Assembly (NCBI GenBank): GCA_023409435.1
Contig: JAEYHP010000170.1
Location: forward strand, 1 to 6,096
Reading direction: 5' to 3'
DNA from: Bacillota bacterium
GTDB lineage: Bacteria > Bacillota > Clostridia > Christensenellales > CAG-138
Length of the DNA stretch: 6,096 bases
The notes under the pieces were generated by a model. The model saw nothing but the letters and a program-made list of their open reading frames with translations. It made no database searches and was not told where the DNA came from. Position numbers and translations under genes: made by a program. Of this stretch, positions 1-5,583 are shown in pieces (the first letter of the stretch is position 1; each line of letters starts with the position of its first letter).

Positions 1-2
1 AC

Positions 3-365
3 ATCATACTGTTCCAGAGCCAGACCTCGTTTTCGGAAACCGTAGAACTTATTCGCAACGATATCCTGAAGAATTACTCCGACTCCGCCTACCGCCTGGA
101 CGATTTTATCAAGTCCCTGCCGTTCAACTACGATTACCTTAGAAAGCTATTCAAAAAAGAAATGAACGTCACCCCGCAGGGGTATCTGACCGGCATGCGC
201 ATGAAAAAGGCGGAGATGCTGCTAAAGGCCATGCGCGCCAACGAGTACAGCATCGCGGAAGTCGCCGATATGTGCGGGTTTGACGAGCCACTTTATTTTT
301 CCCGCGTGTTTAAAAAGCACTTTCACAATTCTCCGAGCGCATTTGCCAACTCGAAAGGAAAATAA
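3..365 (+). CDS. AraC-family transcriptional regulator, C-terminal DNA-binding domain (5' truncated by window edge)
   Basis: An open frame enters from the left edge and codes 120 residues before a TAA stop. The first ATG visible in this frame (162) lies inside the DNA-binding domain, so it is not the true start. The fragment carries both helix-turn-helix units of the AraC/XylS fold: HTH1 around residues 30-51 (RLDDFIKSLPFNYDYLRKLF) and HTH2 around 82-106, with the family signature region VADMCGFDEPLYFSRVFKKHF and the usual SPSAF ending. The N-terminal part that would define the ligand or partner is missing. It could be a sugar-sensing AraC protein or a YesN-type response regulator, which share this C-terminus. 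Position next to kduD suggests it controls uronate genes; that is inference. No clear terminator follows it. Confidence 0.93.
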   Translation: MILFQSQTSFSETVELIRNDILKNYSDSAYRLDDFIKSLPFNYDYLRKLFKKEMNVTPQGYLTGMRMKKAEMLLKAMRANEYSIAEVADMCGFDEPLYFSRVFKKHFHNSPSAFANSKGK

Positions 366-397
366 CCGCGATCCATCCCTTTCTGCCATATCCCTCA

Positions 398-429
398 TCC
401 GTTTTGTGCATGTATTGTCCATTTTGTGC
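398..429 (+). promoter_or_regulatory. Tandem direct repeats upstream of kduD, candidate AraC-type operator
   Basis: Two copies of tccNttttgtgc start exactly 20 bp apart (398-409 and 418-429), differing only at the N. Between them lies a related 8-mer, tattgtcc (413-420), giving three copies of TNTTGTSC in a row. The block ends 24 bp before a TATAAT box. Tandem sites two helical turns apart next to a weak -35 region are typical of AraC-family activators, and an AraC gene lies immediately upstream. The repeats are seen directly; the binding protein is inferred. Confidence 0.5.
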
Positions 430-430
430 T

Positions 431-459
431 ATTACCGCCGTTTATAGGGCGGATATAAT
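431..459 (+). promoter_or_regulatory. Candidate kduD promoter with consensus -10 and no recognisable -35
   Basis: A perfect TATAAT lies at 454-459. At a 17-bp spacing the -35 hexamer would be attacc (431-436), a poor match to TTGACA, which suggests an activator-dependent promoter. Transcription would start near 466, leaving a leader of about 64 nt before the kduD ATG at 530, including a pyrimidine-rich stretch around 482-499. The -10 assignment is from sequence only. Confidence 0.5.
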
Positions 460-471
460 GAAAAAACGGCG
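436..471. repeat. 8-bp inverted repeat bracketing the kduD -10 box
   Basis: cgccgttt (436-443) and aaacggcg (464-471) are perfect inverted copies separated by 20 bp, with the TATAAT box almost at the centre. A protein gripping both arms would cover the -10 region and start site, so it could be a repressor site. It could also be chance, because 8-bp arms are short. Confidence 0.35.
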
Positions 472-529
472 CGTATTTCACATCTCTCTTTTTCTTTTGC
501 CGCAAAATCAATAGATGGGGGATGCTACC

Positions 530-1285
530 ATGATACTGGACCGATTTAGCTTAAAGGGCAAAGTGGCAATCGTAACCGGCAGCAATACGGGGCTTGGGCA
601 GGGCTTTTGCGTGGCTATGGCGGAGGCCGGTGCAAACGTGATGGGCGTGAGCCGGTCTTCTAGCGACGAAACGCTGGAAAAAATCGGGCCGGAGCAGTTT
701 GCCTACGTCATGGCGGATCTGACCTCCATAGAACCCATTGAACGCATACTCGACGCGGCGGTGGAGCGCTACAAACGGGTCGACATCCTCGTCAACAACG
801 CGGGCATTATCCGCCGGGAGGACGCGGTTGCGTTTACCGAGCAGGACTGGGACGATGTATTAAATGTGAACCTCAAGACGGTATTCTTCTTTTCCCAGGC
901 GGTAGCCCGTCGGTTTATCGCGCAGGGCACGGGCGGCAAGATCATTAATGTTGCCAGCATGCTTTCCTACCAGGGCGGAATCCGCGTACCCAGTTACACC
1001 TCCTCGAAAAGCGCCATCAAAGGCCTCACCATGGCGCTCGCAAACGAGTGGGCGAAGTATAACGTCAACGTCAACGCCATAGCGCCCGGCTACATGGCCA
1101 CCAACAACACGCGGCAGCTTCGCGCGGACAAGGCGCGAAACGAGGCTATATTGGAACGCATCCCCGCGGGGCGCTGGGGCACGCAGGAGGATATCATGGG
1201 GGCGGGCGTGTTCCTTGCTTCCGCGGCCGCCGATTATGTCAACGGCTTCACGCTTGCGGTGGATGGCGGCTGGCTGGGGAGATAG
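530..1285 (+). CDS. kduD: 2-dehydro-3-deoxy-D-gluconate 5-dehydrogenase (KduD), SDR family
   Basis: Cytosolic NAD(P)-dependent short-chain dehydrogenase that interconverts 3-deoxy-D-glycero-2,5-hexodiulosonate and 2-keto-3-deoxygluconate, the step after KduI in unsaturated-uronate breakdown. The 251 residues match KduD closely in length (the E. coli enzyme is about 253 aa). Visible motifs are the Rossmann glycine motif TGSNTGLG (16-23), NNAG (89-92), Asn114, catalytic Ser143, YTSSK (Tyr156, Lys160), PG (186-187), and KduD-like stretches IIRRED, QGGIRVPSYT, YMATNNTRQLRAD and the C-terminal VDGGWLGR. An in-frame ATG at 515 exists, but the GGGGG Shine-Dalgarno at 517-521 sits 8 nt before the ATG at 530, and KduD proteins typically begin MILD-F, so 530 is chosen. 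It lies downstream of the AraC gene behind its own probable promoter and is separated from kduI by a terminator and a second promoter. Confidence 0.96.
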   Translation: MILDRFSLKGKVAIVTGSNTGLGQGFCVAMAEAGANVMGVSRSSSDETLEKIGPEQFAYVMADLTSIEPIERILDAAVERYKRVDILVNNAGIIRREDAVAFTEQDWDDVLNVNLKTVFFFSQAVARRFIAQGTGGKIINVASMLSYQGGIRVPSYTSSKSAIKGLTMALANEWAKYNVNVNAIAPGYMATNNTRQLRADKARNEAILERIPAGRWGTQEDIMGAGVFLASAAADYVNGFTLAVDGGWLGR

Positions 1286-1354
1286 GCTGGCAGCGCTCGG
1301 CACCGGATTCCGGAAGGCTTCCAACCGCCGAAGAGCGACATGCGAGGTGGCGGC

Positions 1355-1381
1355 GGAGAGCCTTGCGGTGCAAGGCTCTCC
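1355..1381. repeat. Perfect 12-bp hairpin (first of an abutting series)
   Basis: ggagagccttgc (1355-1366) is repeated inverted at 1370-1381 around a 3-nt GGT loop, without mismatches. It lies about 70 bp after the kduD stop and ends one base before the next hairpin begins. The 1286-1354 stretch before it holds only short, competing inverted repeats, for example ccgccg (1325-1330) against cggcgg (1351-1356), and no gene. Confidence 0.8.
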
Positions 1382-1424
1382 TTGCAGGAACAACCTGTGC
1401 CATAGGCACAGGTTGTTCCTGCAA
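1382..1424. repeat. Perfect 20-bp hairpin with 3-nt loop
   Basis: Arms 1382-1401 and 1405-1424 are exact reverse complements around the loop ATA. The upper stem reads aacctgtgcc/ggcacaggtt. A mismatch-free 20-bp stem with such a small loop is far more regular than an ordinary terminator. It follows hairpin 1 with no spacer. It may be an intergenic repeat unit of REP or MITE type, or an RNA processing/stability structure. No coding sequence here looks real. Confidence 0.85.
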
Positions 1425-1427
1425 TCC

Positions 1428-1457
1428 TCGAAAAAGTGTCGCAAGACACTTTTTCGA
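1428..1457. terminator. 13-bp hairpin with GCAA tetraloop, possible bidirectional terminator
   Basis: tcgaaaaagtgtc (1428-1440) and gacactttttcga (1445-1457) pair perfectly around GCAA, a GNRA tetraloop. Because the stem has A5 on one side and T5 on the other, each strand reads as a short gtgtc/gacac hairpin followed by a T-tract, as in bidirectional intrinsic terminators. The GC part is only about 6 bp, so strength is uncertain. It starts 3 nt after the 20-bp hairpin. Confidence 0.6.
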
Positions 1458-1464
1458 AAAGCCC

Positions 1465-1491
1465 AAAAGTACGCTTCGGCGCGCTTTTTTT
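1465..1491 (+). terminator. Rho-independent terminator with UUCG tetraloop after kduD
   Basis: aaaagtacgc (1465-1474), loop ttcg (1475-1478) and gcgcgctttt (1479-1488) form a 10-bp stem with one A/C mismatch and one G-T pair. The closing C(UUCG)G loop is exceptionally stable. The stem runs into seven consecutive T residues (1485-1491). It is well placed to end the kduD transcript, and the A-run at its 5' edge means it may work weakly in reverse. Confidence 0.75.
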
Positions 1492-1557
1492 ATTGGAACG
1501 GACTTGCGGGGAAAAGGGATGATTTCGGCATGGGTTTTTCCGGCAGGATGTCCGAAT

Positions 1558-1593
1558 TATCCGTATTGACCGTGAAGCGTATCCGTATCGTCC
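1558..1593 (+). promoter_or_regulatory. Direct repeats upstream of the kduI operon, candidate activator site
   Basis: tatccgtattgacc (1558-1571) and tatccgtatcgtcc (1580-1593) agree at 12 of 14 positions and start 22 bp apart, about two helical turns. The core gtattgtcc-like 9-mer also occurs once at 412-420 upstream of kduD. The repeats end 44 bp before the TATAAT at 1638. Shared motif plus tandem spacing suggests one regulator for both transcripts; this is inference. Confidence 0.4.
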
Positions 1594-1617
1594 ATAAGGA
1601 ATGTGTTTTTTTGAATG

Positions 1618-1643
1618 GATTTTCTGGGAAAATCGAATATAAT
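1618..1643 (+). promoter_or_regulatory. Candidate promoter of the TIM-barrel/kduI/ABC operon with overlapping 17-bp palindrome
   Basis: TATAAT lies at 1638-1643. No good -35 is found at 16-18 bp; the nearest candidate, ttgaat (1611-1616), is 21 bp away. gattttc (1618-1624) and gaaaatc (1628-1634) form a perfect 7-bp inverted repeat around TGG, occupying the spacer just before the -10 where a bound repressor would block polymerase. The predicted start near 1650 leaves a leader of about 120 nt to the ATG at 1772. That leader shows only a weak ggcc/ggcc hairpin (1703-1716) and no recognised riboswitch. The rest of 1492-1617 holds the direct repeats listed separately and no gene. Confidence 0.5.
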
Positions 1644-1771
1644 GATACCAGACAGTAAAAATCATACAAGCAATGAAGCGCACATTGAATTTTGATCCTT
1701 GAGGCCAATTGGGGCCAGTCCTTCTTTCTACTATTTTCATTCGAACCATCCTGCTGCAACCGGGTAATTTT

Positions 1772-2617
1772 ATGAATCTGGCAATACGCGCGCACGACCT
1801 TGGCGTAAAAGGTACAACGGATATTTTGGACCGGCTTAGCGCTTATGAAATAGGCGGGCTGCAGTTGGTCTGCTACAAATCGTTTGCGGATATACCCTAT
1901 GCGCCGGGCGGCATTACGGAAAAACGCGCGGCGGAAATCGGCGGGGCATTTTCAAAGGCCGGAAAACGCGTGGAACTCATCGGCGCGTATTTCAACCCCG
2001 TACACAGCAATTTACAAAAGCGTGAGACCGGCATTGCCGTATTCAAGGACTATATCGGGCATGCCAAGGCGCTTAAATGCGATATCGTAGGTTCCGAAAC
2101 CGGCTCCTATAACGACGACAAGTGGACCTACCACCCCAAAAACCGAGCGGAAGAAGCGCTGCGGGCGGTGGTTGCAACGTTCCGGGAACTGTGCCGGGAA
2201 GCGGGGCGTTTTAAAGTCAACGTGGGCATTGAGGGCGCAAGCGGACATGTGTGCTACGACGTAAAGACGTTAAAGCGCGCGGTGGACGAAATTTCGGCGG
2301 AAAACCTCCGCGTCATATTCGATCTTTATAATTTTTTAGACGAAACGAACGCAAAAAACTATCTGGATATTTTAGATGAAGGCATCGAGACATTCGGGGA
2401 CAGGATTCGCTGCTTCCACATCAAGGATTGCAAATTTACAAAAGACGGTCCGGTACAATGCGCGGCAGGCGAGGGAGAACTGAACTTTCAGGCCATATTC
2501 AGCGCGATCAAACGCCACAATCCGGACGCCGTTCTTATACTCGAAGGCACAACGGGGGCGGATGTCCCCGGAAGCATACAGTTTATCAACGAAAAATGGG
2601 AAGGGACGCAACTATGA
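1772..2617 (+). CDS. TIM-barrel sugar (phosphate) isomerase/epimerase-like protein
   Basis: A 281-residue protein of the xylose-isomerase-like TIM-barrel superfamily (AP-endonuclease-2 fold), the group that includes sugar and inosose isomerases and epimerases. The usual metal-site residues appear in order at strand ends: Glu154 (VGIEG), Asp184 (VIFDLYN), His216 with Asp219 (CFHIKD) and Glu258 (LILEGTTG). No signal peptide or membrane segment is seen, so it is cytosolic. The ATG at 1772 is chosen because family homology begins there (MNLAIRAHDLG) and a weak ggg lies 7 nt upstream; a TTG at 1709 would only add a non-conserved leader. It is the first gene of the operon and its stop overlaps the kduI start, so the two are probably translated together. 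The substrate cannot be read from sequence. A sugar acid or keto-uronate linked to the Kdu pathway is a reasonable guess. Confidence 0.85.
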   Translation: MNLAIRAHDLGVKGTTDILDRLSAYEIGGLQLVCYKSFADIPYAPGGITEKRAAEIGGAFSKAGKRVELIGAYFNPVHSNLQKRETGIAVFKDYIGHAKALKCDIVGSETGSYNDDKWTYHPKNRAEEALRAVVATFRELCREAGRFKVNVGIEGASGHVCYDVKTLKRAVDEISAENLRVIFDLYNFLDETNAKNYLDILDEGIETFGDRIRCFHIKDCKFTKDGPVQCAAGEGELNFQAIFSAIKRHNPDAVLILEGTTGADVPGSIQFINEKWEGTQL

Positions 2618-3450
2618 AATTCGACATCCGCTACAGCAACCATCCATCGGATTCGCGCAGGTACGATACCGCTCTGCTGCGCGAACATTACCTGATTTCC
2701 TCCATATTTGAAGCGGATGAAATCGTATTGACATACTCCCACCAGGACCGTATCATAGCGGGCGGCGCCATGCCGGCACACAAGCCCCTGATCTTGGAGA
2801 CCTCAAAGGAGCTGGGCAGCGAGTTTTTCCTGGAACGGCGCGAAATGGGCGTCATCAACATCGGTGGCGAAGGCGAAGCCGTGCTGGACGGGGAAGTTTA
2901 CCGCATCGACAGCCGCGGCGGGCTCTATATCGGAATGGGTACAAAAATGGTGGAATTCCGCTCGGTAAGTGCAGAAAACCCCGCGAAGTTCTATATCAAC
3001 TCCTGTCCCGCACATCAAACGTATCCTACCGTCATCATCGGGCAAAAGGACGCGAACGCCGTGCCCACGGGCGAGGACGTCAACGTCAATAAGCGCGTCA
3101 TCTACCAGTACGTGCATCCGGATGTCTGCTCATCCTGCCAGCTCGTCATGGGCATGACGGTATTGGAACCCGGCAGCGTATGGAACACAATGCCCTGCCA
3201 CACACATGAACGGCGCATGGAGGTCTACCTGTATTTCGATTTGGAGAGCGATAACATTGTGTTCCACATGATGGGCACCAAGGACGAGACCCGGCACATC
3301 GTCATGCGCAACGAACAGGCGGTGCTTTCCCCGAGCTGGTCGCTGCACGCGGGCGTGGGCACAAGCAACTATACGTTCATCTGGGGCATGTGCGGGGAAA
3401 ACAAGACATTTACGGATATGGACCATATCCCCATGGAGCAGTTGCTCTAA
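2614..3450 (+). CDS. kduI: 5-keto-4-deoxyuronate isomerase (KduI)
   Basis: Cupin-fold zinc enzyme converting 5-keto-4-deoxyuronate (4-deoxy-L-threo-5-hexosulose uronate, released from unsaturated oligogalacturonides or glycosaminoglycans) to 3-deoxy-D-glycero-2,5-hexodiulosonate, the substrate of KduD. The 278 residues equal the usual length. The zinc ligands known for the E. coli enzyme fall at the same positions: His196, His198, Glu203 (PCHTHERRMEVYLYF) and His245 (SWSLHAGVGT). Other family-typical stretches are GGEGEAVLDG and MPAHKPLI. The start codon overlaps the preceding stop as ATGA, with an aaggga Shine-Dalgarno about 8 nt upstream inside that gene, so translational coupling is likely. 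The ABC ATPase follows 31 nt downstream with no terminator between. Confidence 0.97.
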   Translation: MKFDIRYSNHPSDSRRYDTALLREHYLISSIFEADEIVLTYSHQDRIIAGGAMPAHKPLILETSKELGSEFFLERREMGVINIGGEGEAVLDGEVYRIDSRGGLYIGMGTKMVEFRSVSAENPAKFYINSCPAHQTYPTVIIGQKDANAVPTGEDVNVNKRVIYQYVHPDVCSSCQLVMGMTVLEPGSVWNTMPCHTHERRMEVYLYFDLESDNIVFHMMGTKDETRHIVMRNEQAVLSPSWSLHAGVGTSNYTFIWGMCGENKTFTDMDHIPMEQLL

Positions 3451-3481
3451 ATACCGACAATACATGCGGAAGGGCGATCAA

Positions 3482-4588
3482 ATGACGCACTTGAAGCTAG
3501 AGAACATCAACAAAGTATACGACAACGGCTTTCACGCGGTGCACGATTTTTCTATCGACATCGAGAAAGGCGAGTTTGTGGTGTTTGTAGGTCCTTCCGG
3601 TTGCGGCAAATCCACCACGCTGCGCATGATCGCGGGCTTGGAGGAAATCACGGACGGCACGCTTTTCCTTAACGGCGTGCCATCTAACAGCAAAAGCCCG
3701 CGCGAGCGGGGCGTCGCCATGGTATTCCAGTCCTATGCCCTCTATCCACATATGACCGTGTATGAGAATATGGCGTTCGGCCTCACGCTCAAGGGCATCA
3801 ACGAAGACATCATCGAGGGGCGCGTGAAGCGCACCGCAAAAATATTGGGCCTGAGCGAGTATCTGGACCGCAAGCCAAGGGAGCTTTCAGGCGGGCAGCG
3901 GCAGCGCGTGGCGGTGGGCCGCGCCATCATCCGCCATGTGGAAGTGTTTTTGATGGACGAACCGCTAAGTAACCTGGACGCCAAGCAGCGCGTGACCATG
4001 CGCTCGGAACTCATCCACATCCACCGCAGGGTGGGAGCGACCACCATATACGTCACGCACGATCAGACCGAAGCCATGACAATGGCGGATAAAATCGTTG
4101 TGATGAAGGACGGCTACATCCAGCAGGTCGGAACCCCGCATGAGCTGTACTTCAGTCCCGTCAACCAGTTTGTGGCCGGGTTCATCGGGGAGCCGCCCAT
4201 GAATTTCATAGAATGCGACACAACGGGCGGCATATTCGACTGCACGGGAACGGACGTATCGTTTGATCTCTGCCGCGCGTTTCCTAGTATCTGCCGCGCC
4301 TTTAATGGCAAAAAGCTTGTTGTCGGTTTCCGGCCGGAGGCGGTGTCCTTCCTGAAACCGGGCATGAACGCTCAGACCGGCATCACCGTGGAAACAACCG
4401 TTTCCCTTACGGAACTTTTGGGGGACAATGTGAACGTCTACACAAGCATCGGGGAACACAGGCTGATTATGAAGGTTTCCCCGTATGAGGAGCCAAGGCC
4501 CGGCGACGTCTGCCGCTTCCATGTTCCCTATGAAAGCCTTTATCTGTTCGACGGGGAAACGGCGCAAACGTTGCGGGAAGAAAAGTAG
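3482..4588 (+). CDS. ABC transporter ATP-binding protein, MsmX/UgpC-type (CUT1 carbohydrate importer)
   Basis: Cytoplasmic ATPase that powers a CUT1-type sugar importer. In its 368 residues all nucleotide-binding motifs are intact: Walker A GPSGCGKST (37-45), Q-loop Gln83 (VFQSYALYPH), signature LSGGQRQRVAVGRA (135-148), Walker B VFLMDE (155-160), D-loop SNLDA, and H-loop His193 (YVTHDQTEA). A C-terminal regulatory TOBE-type region follows from about residue 235, including FRPEAV (283-288) and VSLTELLGDNVNVY. The ATG at 3482 is preferred over the in-frame ATG at 3464 because the GGAAGGG Shine-Dalgarno (3468-3474) sits 7 nt before it. No permease or solute-binding gene is visible, so it either serves an importer encoded elsewhere, as MsmX does in Bacillus, or the partners lie outside the window. 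Oligogalacturonides are a plausible cargo from context only. Its last 49 bp overlap the pectinesterase gene tail-to-tail. Confidence 0.93.
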   Translation: MTHLKLENINKVYDNGFHAVHDFSIDIEKGEFVVFVGPSGCGKSTTLRMIAGLEEITDGTLFLNGVPSNSKSPRERGVAMVFQSYALYPHMTVYENMAFGLTLKGINEDIIEGRVKRTAKILGLSEYLDRKPRELSGGQRQRVAVGRAIIRHVEVFLMDEPLSNLDAKQRVTMRSELIHIHRRVGATTIYVTHDQTEAMTMADKIVVMKDGYIQQVGTPHELYFSPVNQFVAGFIGEPPMNFIECDTTGGIFDCTGTDVSFDLCRAFPSICRAFNGKKLVVGFRPEAVSFLKPGMNAQTGITVETTVSLTELLGDNVNVYTSIGEHRLIMKVSPYEEPRPGDVCRFHVPYESLYLFDGETAQTLREEK

Positions 4589-5511
4589 CGTTCACAGTCT
4601 TCCCGCAACGCCTGCGCGTCAGAGCAGGAAAGCCGTTTGGCCCAGGGAACGGCGTTGGGTAAATGCGTTGACCCGCCGTATAGAAACCGGGCGGTGCGGT
4701 CTCTGGCGGTATCGTTCCATTTGTCAAAGCCTTCGGGCCGGATGTGCGAGGAAAGCGCGCAGTCTAGAAACATCGCTTTTCCAAAGTCCCGCCAGGGTCG
4801 GGCAAGAAAAACACTGTGCTCCCCGCAGCCCATATGGTGGAAGGCGCAATCTACAAACTGAAAGCCCGCGCGCTGCTTGAGCGAATGGGCGGGAGCGGCC
4901 ACAAAACCAATTTCCCTAGTATCGTTCACGGAAACGATATCGCATTGATAGAACCACGCGTTCGCGCATCCGAATATAAAGTCCACGCTTCCTTCGATTT
5001 GGCACCCATAAAACAGCTGGAGCATTTCCCCTTCAAAGTATCGTTCCTCGTCTTTGAGGAAGGCATCATACCGTACGATCAGGTCGTCGGGCAGAGGCCC
5101 GCAAAACAGCGTATCCTGCGTGGATATCAGCACGCAATCTTCAACCAGTACGCCGTCACCGTAAACGCTCAACGCAACGCTTTGCCCCTTATGGACAGGA
5201 TCGCCCGCGGCGTTTTCGATACAAAGCCTTTTGAGCGTCACGTTGGGCGCAATGATATTCATGGTATAGGTACGGAACGTGTTGTATTCTTTCCCGTCGG
5301 CGGGATGGAGCTTGTTGGCGTAATCGTCGTTTACAATGACGACGTCCCGGGAAGAGTTCCCTTCCCCAATGAGCGTGAGGCCGGTCTTGTTGATGATCAG
5401 CTTTTCGCGGTAGACGCCGGGGCTCAACAGAAGCTCTGCCGCAGTGCCGGGGGCTACCGAGTCGATGGCCTGCTGGATGGATTGGGAAGGGTTCAGGCGG
5501 ATGGTGTACAT
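4540..5511 (-). CDS. Pectinesterase (pectin methylesterase, carbohydrate esterase family 8), probably cytoplasmic
   Basis: Hydrolyses methyl esters of polygalacturonate, giving free galacturonate residues and methanol. The 323-residue protein is a right-handed beta-helix enzyme with all CE8 motifs: GQSVALSVYGDG with Gln110, STQDTLFCG with Gln132 and Asp133 (acid/base), GSVDFIFG with Asp177 (nucleophile), and LARPWRDFG with Arg238 and Trp240. The N-terminus MYTIRLNPSQSIQQAIDSV starts directly in the beta-helix with no signal peptide or lipobox, unlike secreted plant or Erwinia PemA-type enzymes. This implies action on imported methylated oligogalacturonides. The start is supported by a GGAGG Shine-Dalgarno (5517-5521) 5 nt upstream and a promoter at 5540-5569. 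It points opposite to the other genes. Its last roughly 15 codons overlap the 3' end of the ABC ATPase gene. Confidence 0.95.
   Translation of the reverse strand: MYTIRLNPSQSIQQAIDSVAPGTAAELLLSPGVYREKLIINKTGLTLIGEGNSSRDVVIVNDDYANKLHPADGKEYNTFRTYTMNIIAPNVTLKRLCIENAAGDPVHKGQSVALSVYGDGVLVEDCVLISTQDTLFCGPLPDDLIVRYDAFLKDEERYFEGEMLQLFYGCQIEGSVDFIFGCANAWFYQCDIVSVNDTREIGFVAAPAHSLKQRAGFQFVDCAFHHMGCGEHSVFLARPWRDFGKAMFLDCALSSHIRPEGFDKWNDTARDRTARFLYGGSTHLPNAVPWAKRLSCSDAQALREDCERYFSSRNVCAVSPSNR
4569..4610. repeat. 13-bp inverted repeat straddling the ABC ATPase stop codon
   Basis: cgttgcgggaaga (4569-4581) and tcttcccgcaacg (4598-4610) are perfect reverse complements with a 16-nt loop containing the TAG stop at 4586-4588. 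The whole element is also within the pectinesterase coding region near its C-terminus. There is no T-tract on either side, so it is not a standard intrinsic terminator. It could slow or end converging transcription, or protect the 3' end of the mRNA. Confidence 0.5.
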
Positions 5512-5539
5512 AAGCGCCTCCGGGTTTTTGTTTAGGGTG

Positions 5540-5569
5540 AGTGTAGTACGGCGTATGCCGGATTGTCAA
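5540..5569 (-). promoter_or_regulatory. Sigma-70/sigma-A type promoter of the pectinesterase gene
   Basis: On the minus strand a perfect -35 TTGACA (5569-5564) and a -10 TACACT (5545-5540, 4 of 6 to consensus) are 18 bp apart. Transcription would start near 5533, giving a leader of about 20 nt that contains the GGAGG site. The spacer holds cggcgtatgccg (5549-5560), an imperfect 12-bp palindrome that might be an operator. The good -35 suggests less dependence on an activator than the two plus-strand promoters. No clear promoter for the divergent membrane-protein gene is seen in this 72-bp gap. Confidence 0.6.
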
Positions 5570-5583
5570 GGCGGGGGTAACGT

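Noticed and set aside
376..388. Possible third copy of the tccNttt repeat (tccctttctgcca)
   Set aside because: Only the first half resembles the other copies; too weak to include in the operator.
860..1444. 194-codon minus-strand open frame
   Set aside because: It is antisense to kduD and continues into the hairpin block; kduD homology explains the region.
1571..1584. Catabolite-response element (cre) candidate around tgaagcgtatcc
   Set aside because: It lacks the conserved TGNAANCG half-site spacing; no other good cre match was found in the promoter regions.
1215..1658. Open frames on both strands across the kduD-epimerase gap (for example 1215-1658 plus, 1234-1749 minus)
   Set aside because: They run through the hairpins and terminator, overlap kduD in another frame, have no convincing Shine-Dalgarno site and give low-complexity, Arg/Ser/Pro-rich products with no recognisable motif.
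1673..1702. Nine-residue leader peptide (MKRTLNFDP) in the kduI operon leader
   Set aside because: No Shine-Dalgarno site, no run of regulatory codons and no attenuator-like structure follows.
4816..5535. 239-codon plus-strand open frame
   Set aside because: It is the antisense of the pectinesterase gene, whose minus-strand product has every CE8 catalytic motif; the plus-strand product has none.
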